This document shows positions 1 through 6,483 of a stretch of DNA of 19,525 bases, one piece after another. Numbering within the stretch: the stretch's first letter is position 1; each line of letters begins with the position of its first letter. The stretch lies in NCBI GenBank assembly GCA_035566435.1, contig DATMRF010000138.1, positions 1 through 19,525 of the forward strand. Direction: 5' to 3'. Both the position numbers and the translations under genes were made by a program. The stretch is from DATMRF01 sp035566435. GTDB taxonomy: Bacteria > Verrucomicrobiota > Verrucomicrobiia > Limisphaerales > UBA8199. The notes under the pieces are model-generated. The model ran no database searches, was not told where the DNA came from, and saw only the letters and a program-made list of their open reading frames with translations.

Positions 1-2
1 AA

Positions 3-347
3 GCAAACAAAAACAGCCGCACGCTCAACGCCTTCGAGAAGGCCCTGGCCACTCGCCCTGCGGGTAAAAACAGCCTGCGACTCTACGTGGCGGGCGCCAC
101 TGACCGCTCGCGCCAGGCTATCCTGCGCGTCCGCAAACTGTGCGAAACCGAAGCCAAGGGCAACGTCGAACTCGAAGTGATTGATGTCTATCAGCAGCCC
201 ATCCTGGCGCGCGACGGACAGATCGTCGCCACCCCGACCCTCGTCCGCGAATTCCCGCGCCCGCTCCGCCGCTTCATCGGCAACCTCTCCAACACCTCCG
301 GCCTCTTTGTCGGGTTGGATTTGGTCACGAAAGCTAAAACCGCGTGA
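3..347 (+). CDS. kaiB: KaiB-family protein, 5'-truncated by window edge
   Basis: The frame is open from the first bases, so the true start lies upstream; a GTG at 87 is internal to the domain and is not the start. About 114 residues are visible. After a short lead the protein reads LRLYVAGAT, then a helix, then ELEVIDVYQQP, IVATPTLVREFPRPLRRFIG and a closing GLFVGLDL. This is the thioredoxin-like KaiB fold with its diagnostic VIDV, ATPTL and P-P-R-IG motifs. In cyanobacteria KaiB binds KaiC and changes fold during the clock cycle; in heterotrophs KaiB/KaiC modules are linked to stress or timing functions that are less clear. No KaiC is visible, but one may lie upstream. The TGA stop shares its A with the ATG of the downstream kinase, suggesting translational coupling and a shared signalling role. 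Family assignment is firm; the exact function is inferred. Confidence 0.9.
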   Translation, partial: ANKNSRTLNAFEKALATRPAGKNSLRLYVAGATDRSRQAILRVRKLCETEAKGNVELEVIDVYQQPILARDGQIVATPTLVREFPRPLRRFIGNLSNTSGLFVGLDLVTKAKTA

Positions 348-1570
348 TGAAAACTGCCCGCCGCCAACGCTCCTCCCGCTCCGCCCCTTCCCGCAAAATC
401 GCCCAGCTTCGTGCTCGCCTGGCCGACGCCGAGGAAATCCTCCGCGCCATCCGCAGCGGCGAAGTCGATGCCGTGGTGATCGCGGGCAAACAGGGCCCGC
501 AAGTGTTCACCCTGCAAGGAGCTGAGCACCCCTACCGCATCCTCATGGAATCCATGAACGAAGGCGCCCTGACCCTTGCGGCTGACAAGACGATTCTTTA
601 CGCCAACCAGTGCTTCGCCCGGCTCGTCAAATCCCCGCTCGAGCGGGTCATCGGCAAACCGCTTCGCCGCTTTCTCTCCGCCGGCGACCGCCTAACGCTC
701 CGCTCGCTGCTCAAACGCGCCGGCGAATCCGGCTCTAAATTTCAAGGACTGCTAACGGCCGGCGACGCTTCGCAAGTTCCGGTCCAATTCTCCATTCGCA
801 AACTGGCGAAGGACGGTTCCAACCGGGCGGCCTGCGGCATCGTGGTGACGGATATGACGGAGGCCCGGCGTAACGAGGAAATGCTGCGGGCGTTGTCCCA
901 CCGCCTGGTGCAAGCCCAGGAAGCCGAGCGCGGCCGCGTGGCCCTCGAATTGCACGACGGCATCACCCAGCTTCTCTGCGCCGTCCTCGTTCGCAGCCAG
1001 GCGCTGGCGGACAAGCTGCCGGCGCGCGACGGGCCAGCCAAGAGCGAGGCGATCAAGCTCCGCCAAATGCTCGGCCAGACTGCCAACGAAGTCGAGCGCA
1101 TCTCGCGTAATCTGCGGCCCAGTATATTGGACGAGCTGGGTCTTCCCGCCCTCCTGCGCGGCACCACCACCGAGTTCGCCAACCGGACCGGCCTCTCGGT
1201 CGAGCTGGCCTGCGTGCAGGTAACTGCGCGGTTGCCCGCCGACACCGAGTTGACCCTCTACCGCATTCTCCAGGAAGGCTTGAAGAACATCGAGAAGCAC
1301 GCCTCCGCCCGCCACGTGACCGTGCGCCTCAGGCAGCAGGACGGTTTCGTTCTGTTGTCCATCAAAGACGATGGGATCGGCTTCGACCCGGATGTCCATC
1401 CGGCCAGACGAAAAGGCAAGGGCGGCCTTGATTTGTTCGGCATGCAGGAGCGAGCGACCTATATCGGCGGCGCCCTCAAAGTCAAATCCGCCCGCGGCGC
1501 CGGCACGGAAATCGAGGCGCGCATTCCTCTGTCCCCCGGTGCCGCAAGGGCTCACGGAACTGACTTATGA
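347..1570 (+). CDS. Soluble PAS-domain histidine kinase (NarX/DegS HisKA_3 type)
   Basis: About 407 residues with no membrane segment, so it is likely cytoplasmic. A basic N-terminus and a short coiled coil (about 17-40) lead to a linker with RSGEVDAVVI, then a PAS domain (about 62-172; YRILMESMNEGA, ILYANQCFARLV, VIGKPL). The dimerisation/phosphoacceptor helix carries LELHDGITQLL, with His about residue 203. The ATPase domain has an N box (YRILQEGLKNIEKHA), a G1 box (DDGIGF, about 341-346) and GLDLFGMQERA. This matches HisKA_3 kinases, which pair with NarL-type regulators. The ATG at 347 overlaps the kaiB stop by one base; a GTG at 344 is an alternative start. The stop overlaps the next gene's ATG by 4 bases. 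Gene order KaiB, kinase, regulator suggests the kinase senses Kai output or a PAS signal and phosphorylates the adjacent regulator; that link is inference. Confidence 0.93.
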   Translation: MKTARRQRSSRSAPSRKIAQLRARLADAEEILRAIRSGEVDAVVIAGKQGPQVFTLQGAEHPYRILMESMNEGALTLAADKTILYANQCFARLVKSPLERVIGKPLRRFLSAGDRLTLRSLLKRAGESGSKFQGLLTAGDASQVPVQFSIRKLAKDGSNRAACGIVVTDMTEARRNEEMLRALSHRLVQAQEAERGRVALELHDGITQLLCAVLVRSQALADKLPARDGPAKSEAIKLRQMLGQTANEVERISRNLRPSILDELGLPALLRGTTTEFANRTGLSVELACVQVTARLPADTELTLYRILQEGLKNIEKHASARHVTVRLRQQDGFVLLSIKDDGIGFDPDVHPARRKGKGGLDLFGMQERATYIGGALKVKSARGAGTEIEARIPLSPGAARAHGTDL

Positions 1571-2244
1571 AACGAATTACCGTCCTTCTGGCTGAAGATC
1601 ACCAGATCGTGCGCGAGGGTTTCCGGTCCTTATTGGAACACGAACGCGATATCGAAGTCGTCGGCGAAGCGAAAACCGGCCGCCAGGCCGTGCAACTGAC
1701 CCGGAAACTCCATCCCGCCGTCGTCGTGATGGACATCGCCATGCCGCTGCTCAATGGCTTGGAAGCCACCCGGCAAATCCGCAAAGACTTTCCCGACACG
1801 AAAGTGCTCTTTCTCTCCGCCCATAGTGATGACGCGTACGTCGCTCAAGCCACCTTGCTGGGCGCAGCGGGATTCCTGCTCAAACGAACTTCCTCCCATA
1901 ATCTGGCCGTGGCGATTCGCGAGGTCCAAAAAGGGAAAACCTTTTTCAGCGCTTCCGTGGCCAGGCGCCTCAAGCGTCGCGATCTGAAGTCGCTCGCTTG
2001 CGGGGGGCAACCCAAGCAAAAGAGCAACCACCTCAGTTCGCGCGAGGTGGAGGTGCTCCAATTGATTGCCGAAGGCATGCCCAACAAACAAGTCGCCGCG
2101 GAACTGGGCGTGAGCTTCAAAACGGTGGACAAGCATCGGCAGGTTCTCATGGCCAAACTGGACCTCCATGACGTCGCCGGCCTCACCCGCTACGCTATCA
2201 GTGCGGGAATCATCGAAAGCCATGTCCAGTTAACCATCCTCTAG
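1567..2244 (+). CDS. NarL/FixJ-family response regulator
   Basis: 225 residues, the normal full length. The receiver domain (1-120) has the acidic pair E10/D11, phosphoacceptor D56 in VVVMDIAMP, S84 in LFLSAHS and K106 in FLLKRTS. A linker (about 125-153) leads to a LuxR-type helix-turn-helix (154-215) with LSSREVEVLQLIAEGMPNK and FKTVDKHRQVLMAKL. The ATG overlaps the kinase stop (ATGA), so the two are almost certainly co-translated and form a cognate pair. It should act as a phosphorylation-dependent DNA-binding regulator; target genes cannot be read from the sequence. A 7-bp hairpin 40 bases downstream may end the transcript. Confidence 0.94.
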   Translation: MKRITVLLAEDHQIVREGFRSLLEHERDIEVVGEAKTGRQAVQLTRKLHPAVVVMDIAMPLLNGLEATRQIRKDFPDTKVLFLSAHSDDAYVAQATLLGAAGFLLKRTSSHNLAVAIREVQKGKTFFSASVARRLKRRDLKSLACGGQPKQKSNHLSSREVEVLQLIAEGMPNKQVAAELGVSFKTVDKHRQVLMAKLDLHDVAGLTRYAISAGIIESHVQLTIL

Positions 2245-2282
2245 CCCCGGCGCTGCGTTGGCAGGGGTTTATAAACTCGCCC

Positions 2283-2300
2283 ATCGGGGAAACCCCCGAT
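2283..2300 (+). terminator. Small hairpin after the response regulator, weak terminator candidate
   Basis: A perfect 7-bp stem (ATCGGGG / CCCCGAT) with an AAAC loop lies about 40 bases after the regulator stop. No T-run follows, so it is a poor match to an intrinsic terminator and may only be a 3'-end structure. Confidence 0.3.
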
Positions 2301-2335
2301 AGCGGCGAACCGTTGTCCTGTCTTATCCTCAGGTC

Positions 2336-2500
2336 ATGAAGATCAAACCCGAAAAGACCGCACCGACGTTCGGTGATCTTATCGCGAGCGGTTGCCGCGC
2401 CTGCGGCAGGCGGCGGGCGATAGGAATTATCCGGCTGGCCGTCAAAGCTCGTCTGGTTGTCTTCCAACGGCCTCTTGCTGATTTCTTAAGGTCAACGTGA
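2336..2500 (+). CDS. Small basic ORF (54 aa) coupled to the radical SAM gene
   Basis: ATG at 2336 opens a 54-codon frame that ends TGA at 2498-2500, overlapping the GTG start of the radical SAM gene by GTGA. The product is basic with a central segment TFGDLIASGCRACGRRRAIG followed by IIRLAVKARLVVFQ. The pattern T-F-G-D-L-I, Cys, a basic patch, then a hydrophobic LAV-ARLVVF strand resembles short hypothetical proteins I recall from other Verrucomicrobia; I cannot confirm this without a search. AGG lies just before the ATG. The arginine-rich middle and tight overlap fit a real small gene or a translated leader that couples expression of the enzyme. Function unknown. Confidence 0.5.
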   Translation: MKIKPEKTAPTFGDLIASGCRACGRRRAIGIIRLAVKARLVVFQRPLADFLRST

Positions 2501-3564
2501 ACGAGGTCAACCTGTCCTTTGCCGGTTCATCTGACCGGAATGCGCCGCCGGCGCCGGCCGGAAAGCTCTGTCCAATTCCGACGCGCGCAGCCGCTTTCGA
2601 TGCGACGTTTCCCGCTTTGCACGAGCAGGCGCGGGCGCTGCGAGATAAAGTGTTCGGGCGCCGCGTCTTCGTGCGCGGGGTGGTCGAGGTGTCCAGCCAC
2701 TGCCGCGAGAATTGCCATTACTGCGCGATGCGCCGGGACAACCGCGCCCTGACGCGCTATCGCCTGGCGGCGGATGAACTCGCCGAGTTGATCATTCACC
2801 ATCGGCCCGCGGCGATTACCGACATCGATATCCAGGCGGGCGAAGACCCGGTGGCCGTGCGCGAGGTAGTGCTGCCCCTCGTGCGCGAACTGCGCCGCCG
2901 CACCGCGCTCGGTATTACCCTTTGCCTCGGCACTTTGTCGCCTCGAGATTACGACCGGCTCCGCGAGGCGGGGGGCGACGTCTATGTGATGAAAATTGAG
3001 ACGGGCCAAAGCGAGCATTACGGTTTCGTCCGCGCTCCGGGGACATTGGCCGAACGCGTGGCGGCGATTTGCTATCTGGCGGGCAAAGGCTGGAAAGTGT
3101 CGTCGGGTCTGATCATGGGTCTGCCCGGACAGACGCAGGCGCAAGTGGAACAAACGTTGAACCTCCTGACGCTGCTGCCGCTGGCCGGTTGCAGCGTCAG
3201 CCCTTTTGTGGCGGGCGAGCAAACGCCGTTTGGGATTGCTCCCAATGGTGACATCGAGCAGACGCTGAATTGTGTGGCCTGGATGCGATTGCGCGCGCCG
3301 CATTGGCTCATCCCCGCGGTCAGCGCCATGCGGTTGGTTTCGCAGGACGGCTACGTGCGCGCGTTCAATGCGGGTGCGAATCTGGCCACCATCAACCTGA
3401 CGCCCCGCGCTGTGCGGGCAAATTATCCAATCTACAAACGCGACCGCATCATCATGGACGAGGAGCGTGTGCTGTCGGCCATTGCCGCGGCGGGCTGTCA
3501 TCTCAGCCGCGTCGGCATTTCGGACCACTTGCGAAACCTTGCCGAAGTAGTCCCCTTGAAATAA
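2497..3564 (+). CDS. Radical SAM protein, HydE/PylB/BioB-like
   Basis: 355 residues, within the usual 340-370 range for this group. The GTG start is supported by TAAGG at 2487-2491 and by the overlap with the preceding small ORF. The cluster motif is CRENCHYC (Cys 69, 73, 76; CX3CX2C), followed by AMRRDN and TRYRL as in HydE and PylB. Further family marks are IQAGEDP (GED about 115-117, carboxylate contact to SAM), LGTLSPRDYDRLREAGGD, MKIETGQSEHYGF, the strand GLIMGLPGQT, and a C-terminal barrel closure ending NLTPRAVRANYPIYKRDRII. Expected activity is reductive cleavage of S-adenosylmethionine to a 5'-deoxyadenosyl radical. The substrate is unknown: no hydrogenase, pyrrolysine or biotin gene is nearby, so a role in hydrogenase maturation should not be assumed. 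A degenerate tail of a second copy lies at 9538-9639. Confidence 0.88.
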   Translation: MNEVNLSFAGSSDRNAPPAPAGKLCPIPTRAAAFDATFPALHEQARALRDKVFGRRVFVRGVVEVSSHCRENCHYCAMRRDNRALTRYRLAADELAELIIHHRPAAITDIDIQAGEDPVAVREVVLPLVRELRRRTALGITLCLGTLSPRDYDRLREAGGDVYVMKIETGQSEHYGFVRAPGTLAERVAAICYLAGKGWKVSSGLIMGLPGQTQAQVEQTLNLLTLLPLAGCSVSPFVAGEQTPFGIAPNGDIEQTLNCVAWMRLRAPHWLIPAVSAMRLVSQDGYVRAFNAGANLATINLTPRAVRANYPIYKRDRIIMDEERVLSAIAAAGCHLSRVGISDHLRNLAEVVPLK

Positions 3565-3570
3565 GCCATT

Positions 3571-3729
3571 ACGAACGAAGAAGCTCACCGCACCATCGTG
3601 CGCTGGTGCGACTGGGTGGACGCCGCGGTCCATCTCCGCACCCACCGGCACTCCAAAACGCAAGCGCGTACCGTGGGCGCACCGCCCGTCCGACAGGTTT
3701 TGGAGTGCGGCAGTCCTCTGCCGCTTTAA
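3571..3729 (+). pseudogene. Truncated gene relic running into repeat copy A
   Basis: Directly after the radical SAM stop a frame reads TNEEAHRTIVRWCDWVDAAV then HLRTHRHSKT before entering the repeat, where it continues to a TAA at 3727-3729. It has no good start: the position that would suit ATG reads ATT. The first 27 residues look like a normal protein N-terminus, acidic then Trp/Cys-rich. The remainder is the translated repeat. The likely reading is the 5' end of a gene cut off by the repeat. I do not recognise the family. Confidence 0.3.
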
Positions 3730-4041
3730 CCCACGAGCCGAGAGCACGTCCGGAAATTTCAACGGGCCCCGCCCCGCAGGGCAATTGATGACCAAATTTG
3801 ATCATGGGGAAACTTTAGCGCAGCGACGCGGAAAGGTCTTCCTACTGCAATAGGGTTTGTATTAATAAACCCAAAGCCAGAGACCCAGGGCCGAAGGCCC
3901 GCAATGTGATAGCCCGGGCTGGAGCGCAGCGAAGGCCCGGGAAAACGTGCCCAAAAAATTCTCCCCCGCCCTGTAAGGGCGCAACAACACGCACCCCAGG
4001 ACTCCCACGCCCAACTTCACCCCCTCAAGCTTGGCGGGAAT
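3649..4041. repeat. Hairpin-rich intergenic repeat, copy A
   Basis: About 390 bases closely matching 8815-9202 and, in part, 9203-9318 and 19268-19525. Landmarks in order: an 11-bp inverted repeat (CACTCCAAAAC 3649-3659 with GTTTTGGAGTG 3697-3707); a CGGCAG-TCCT-CTGCCG hairpin; GAGCCGAGAGCACGTCCGG; a near-perfect copy of the 18-base palindrome ATGATCAAATTTGATCAT (one change here); GTATTAATAAA; GGGCC-GAA-GGCCC; CCCGGGC...GCCCGGG; and CGCCCT-GTA-AGGGCG. No long ORF is shared with normal coding signs. It fits a non-autonomous, structured repeat of the REP/MITE type. The 12-base unit CTTGGCGGGAAT is repeated twice at 4030-4053, at its right edge. Confidence 0.85.
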
Positions 4042-4241
4042 CTTGGCGGGAATCTGATTGACCTTGCGCCATTCTCCAGCGATCCTAATTCCATGGTCGG
4101 CTCCAGCTTCAGCCTGCTGTTGCTGGCCGGCGCCGTCTGCGGCTGTTCCCCACTCACACCTGAGAACCTCGCGCTTAAGCTTGCCGGTGCCGACCTCGCC
4201 GTTGTGACCCGGCCACCCGGTCCGCACAGTACCCCCAAGGT

Positions 4242-5201
4242 TCAACCCAAAGTTCGGCCCTCAAGCGCGGGAGAAAACACTGGGCTGACCCCTCCGGCGG
4301 TCCCTCCGAGCCTTGCGTGGGAACCACCGTTGGAATTCCTCGCGTTGCTGGCCAGTCCAGGGGCTTGCCAGGTGCCATTCCGGTCTGGCGGTAGCCATGG
4401 GGGTATGGATTCGGCCAACCGGAGAGCGGAGTCTGTCCCTGGCGGGCAACCAACCAGCCCCTTGGTGACAGCGAAGGTGGTCAATCCGGCGATCCGGCGG
4501 ATATTCAGCTTCCGCATCGCGCGCTCGCGGTGGGTCTCGATCGTCCGCACACCGACATCAAGCCGCATGGCGATTTCCTTATTCGACAATCCTTCGGCAA
4601 TTGCGGCCACCACCTCCAGCTCACGCTTGGTCAGCAATCGTTTCCACGCGGCCTCCGGGCGGCTTGACCCAAGCTCGCTGAAAACCTTCTGCTCGATCTC
4701 GGGAGTGAGGAAAATGCCGCCTGCCTGGACGGTTCCGATCGCTTGCATCATCACCTGTGGCGTCGTCGTCTTCAACAAATAGCCACGCGCACCGGAACGC
4801 AGCGCTTGGTTCGCAAACTCCGACTCGGGATAGGCCGACAGAATGAGAACTTTGATGCCCGGGTTCTCCTGACGCAGGATCTTGGTTGCCGTCAGTCCGT
4901 TCATCCGCGGCATGGAGATGTCCACGAGCGCTATGTCCGGCGCTAACGCCCTGGCTTGGCGCACGCAATCCTCGCCATCCGTGGCCTCACCGACGATGAC
5001 TAGCCCTTCGCACGAGGTCAGCAGTGACCTGAGACCCTCCCGCACGACGGGATGGTCATCGACCAAAAGCAGCCGGATGGCCGGCCGGCTCCGGGCGCCC
5101 CGCGACCCGGAGTTTAGCCCCCAGGCTGACGGGAGCATAACGCTGCCCGGACGAAAACCATTAACCTTGGTGGAATGATTTATTTTAGGAGCTCGTGTCA
5201 T
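4242..5201 (-). CDS. NarL/FixJ-family response regulator with N- and C-terminal extensions
   Basis: ATG at 5201 gives 319 residues, about 100 longer than the family norm; a TTG at 5207 is a less likely start and an in-frame ATG at 5138 would shorten the lead by 21. After a 40-residue basic lead comes the receiver (RLLLVDDHPVVREG; phosphoacceptor Asp in IALVDISMPRMNG, about residue 94; S122 in LILSAYPES; K144 in YLLKTTT). The LuxR-type helix-turn-helix is at about 188-250 (LTKRELEVVAAIAEGLSNKE, VRTIETHRERAMRKLNI). A 70-residue Pro/Gly/Ser-rich tail without recognisable fold follows, running toward repeat copy A; it may be read-through of a lost stop. No kinase is adjacent on this strand, so it is an orphan regulator, related to but clearly different from the regulator at 1567. 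Confidence 0.88.
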   Translation of the reverse strand: MTRAPKINHSTKVNGFRPGSVMLPSAWGLNSGSRGARSRPAIRLLLVDDHPVVREGLRSLLTSCEGLVIVGEATDGEDCVRQARALAPDIALVDISMPRMNGLTATKILRQENPGIKVLILSAYPESEFANQALRSGARGYLLKTTTPQVMMQAIGTVQAGGIFLTPEIEQKVFSELGSSRPEAAWKRLLTKRELEVVAAIAEGLSNKEIAMRLDVGVRTIETHRERAMRKLNIRRIAGLTTFAVTKGLVGCPPGTDSALRLAESIPPWLPPDRNGTWQAPGLASNARNSNGGSHARLGGTAGGVSPVFSPALEGRTLG

Positions 5202-5278
5202 AAACAATTTCTTAAAATCATCGCTCAGCCACGCCCTTCATTTCATAAATCGTATCTCGCTAACCCGCCCCAGTCCAG

Positions 5279-5318
5279 TTAGGTGCTGACCCCAGTTGAG
5301 CTAGGTGCTTACCCCAGT
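5279..5318. repeat. Short imperfect direct repeat between convergent/divergent units
   Basis: TTAGGTGCTGACCCCAGT (5279-5296) and CTAGGTGCTTACCCCAGT (5301-5318) differ at two of 18 positions. They lie in the gap between the minus-strand regulator's upstream side and the end of the 5461-6483 gene. No function is evident; they could be operator-like or debris of a mobile element. The rest of 5208-5460 holds no gene I can support. Confidence 0.5.
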
Positions 5319-5460
5319 CTGGGCCCAAACCCGTAAACGCCTGCGATTGGCGGATCCTTTTTCGCTGGAGTGACCCGTTCGGCGACATTGTTCCTTGACA
5401 AAAAGGGACCCGCGGCCGCGCCTCGGCGAGCTATCGGGGACGTAAGGCCAGGGATGGGGT

Positions 5461-6483
5461 TCAGGGAGCCGGCGGTTGTGCGGCTTGAAGTGCTGACAGG
5501 CTCTGCAATGCCGCCTGCCGCGCCGGGGTTGGTGGGAATTGCGCGACCCAGGCAGCGGCAGTTGTTGGTGACTTTAAAGCCCAGCGCTGTGCGACGGCAA
5601 CCACCGTCCGGTCCTGTTCTTCGCCCGGGCTCAGAGCTTTGCATGCAAGTCCGGCGGCTGCTTCCCCATCCTGCGCCGCCAGGGCCACAGCTGCTGCGGA
5701 CACCAGCCGCTGCCGGAGAAGCGCCTGAGGCGCGGCTTGGGCCCAGGCGGCCGCTGCGCGCCCATCCGCGGCTGCCCATTGGCTGATGGCATGGACCAGC
5801 AGATTGTCGCGCTCCGGGGTGGGTGGAAGTGTGCCGCCCAGCTCGAGCGCCGCGAGCGGGTCGGAGCGGGCCATCTCGTAGGCCAGGCTGAGCAGCGCCG
5901 CACTTTTTCCTTCACCTTTTGGTAGGCCGGTGGCCCAACTCAGGGCGTCAGGCAGGTCCGTGCTGGCCCAGGCGACGGCCACTTGGCTCACCGCCTCACG
6001 GTAGCTCGGGCCTTCTGGAAGCTGCGCCGCCCAGGCTGCTGCCGCGCTCGGGCTGCTTTCAGCCCAGCGGCGTACCAGCCGCGCGCGCAACTCAGCACCG
6101 GCGGGGCTGTTCACTCCCAGCAGCCCATCAAGCAAGGCCGACACATCGGATTCCGCAACGGATTGAGCGGCTAAGTCCAGGGCTTCGCTTCGGCGGTCCG
6201 GGTCGCTTTCACTTTCGAGCGCGACGAGGACGGGAGTGGGATCGAGAGGGGTTGCTGCCTCACTTGTGGGAGCCGATTCCTGATTCAAAGGCGGTGCCGG
6301 GTCATTGGCGGTGGATGGTGAATCGGCCGGGCTCGATGATTCCTGAGAAATGATTAACGGCGCCACCGATGTGACCGTCGTGTCGTTGTTTCGCACGGCC
6401 CATATTAGCGCCAACGACCAGAGCGCCGATCCAGTCCCCAACACGGTCCCCAGGTTCATCCAGCTTCGCAACCCGGTTTTCAC
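5461..6483 (-). CDS. Single-pass membrane protein with helical repeats
   Basis: 340 residues. The GTG start at 6483 overlaps the TGA of the upstream gene by 4 bases (GTGA), indicating coupling. Residues 11-30 form one membrane segment or uncleaved signal (LGTVLGTGSALWSLALIWAV). A Ser/Pro/Glu-rich linker runs to about 85. Residues about 110-325 hold roughly six Ala/Trp-rich helical-pair repeats of 33-36 residues with the cadence AAAAWAAQLP, SQVAVAWASTDLPDALSWATGLP, AAAWAQAAP, VAQRWALKSPTTAAAWVAQFP. This resembles TPR/HEAT-like solenoids common in secreted Verrucomicrobia proteins and suggests a protein-binding scaffold on the outer face of the inner membrane. No enzyme motif is seen. It probably works with the secreted protein encoded just upstream in the same transcript. 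Partner and function are unknown. Confidence 0.8.
   Translation of the reverse strand: MKTGLRSWMNLGTVLGTGSALWSLALIWAVRNNDTTVTSVAPLIISQESSSPADSPSTANDPAPPLNQESAPTSEAATPLDPTPVLVALESESDPDRRSEALDLAAQSVAESDVSALLDGLLGVNSPAGAELRARLVRRWAESSPSAAAAWAAQLPEGPSYREAVSQVAVAWASTDLPDALSWATGLPKGEGKSAALLSLAYEMARSDPLAALELGGTLPPTPERDNLLVHAISQWAAADGRAAAAWAQAAPQALLRQRLVSAAAVALAAQDGEAAAGLACKALSPGEEQDRTVVAVAQRWALKSPTTAAAWVAQFPPTPARQAALQSLSALQAAQPPAP

Noticed and set aside
2497..3564. Naming the radical SAM gene hydE, pylB or bioB
   Set aside because: The motifs fit the superfamily group, but no hydrogenase, pyrrolysine or biotin genes are nearby to decide the substrate.
2527..3795. 422-residue minus-strand frame opposite the radical SAM gene
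   Set aside because: It is antisense to a gene with clear catalytic motifs and has no domain of its own; high GC keeps the opposite frame open.
4093..4782. Plus-strand 229-residue frame starting with a lipoprotein-like leader
   Set aside because: Most of it is antisense to the minus-strand response regulator, and only the first 30 residues look leader-like. The 4054-4241 stretch holds no gene I can support.
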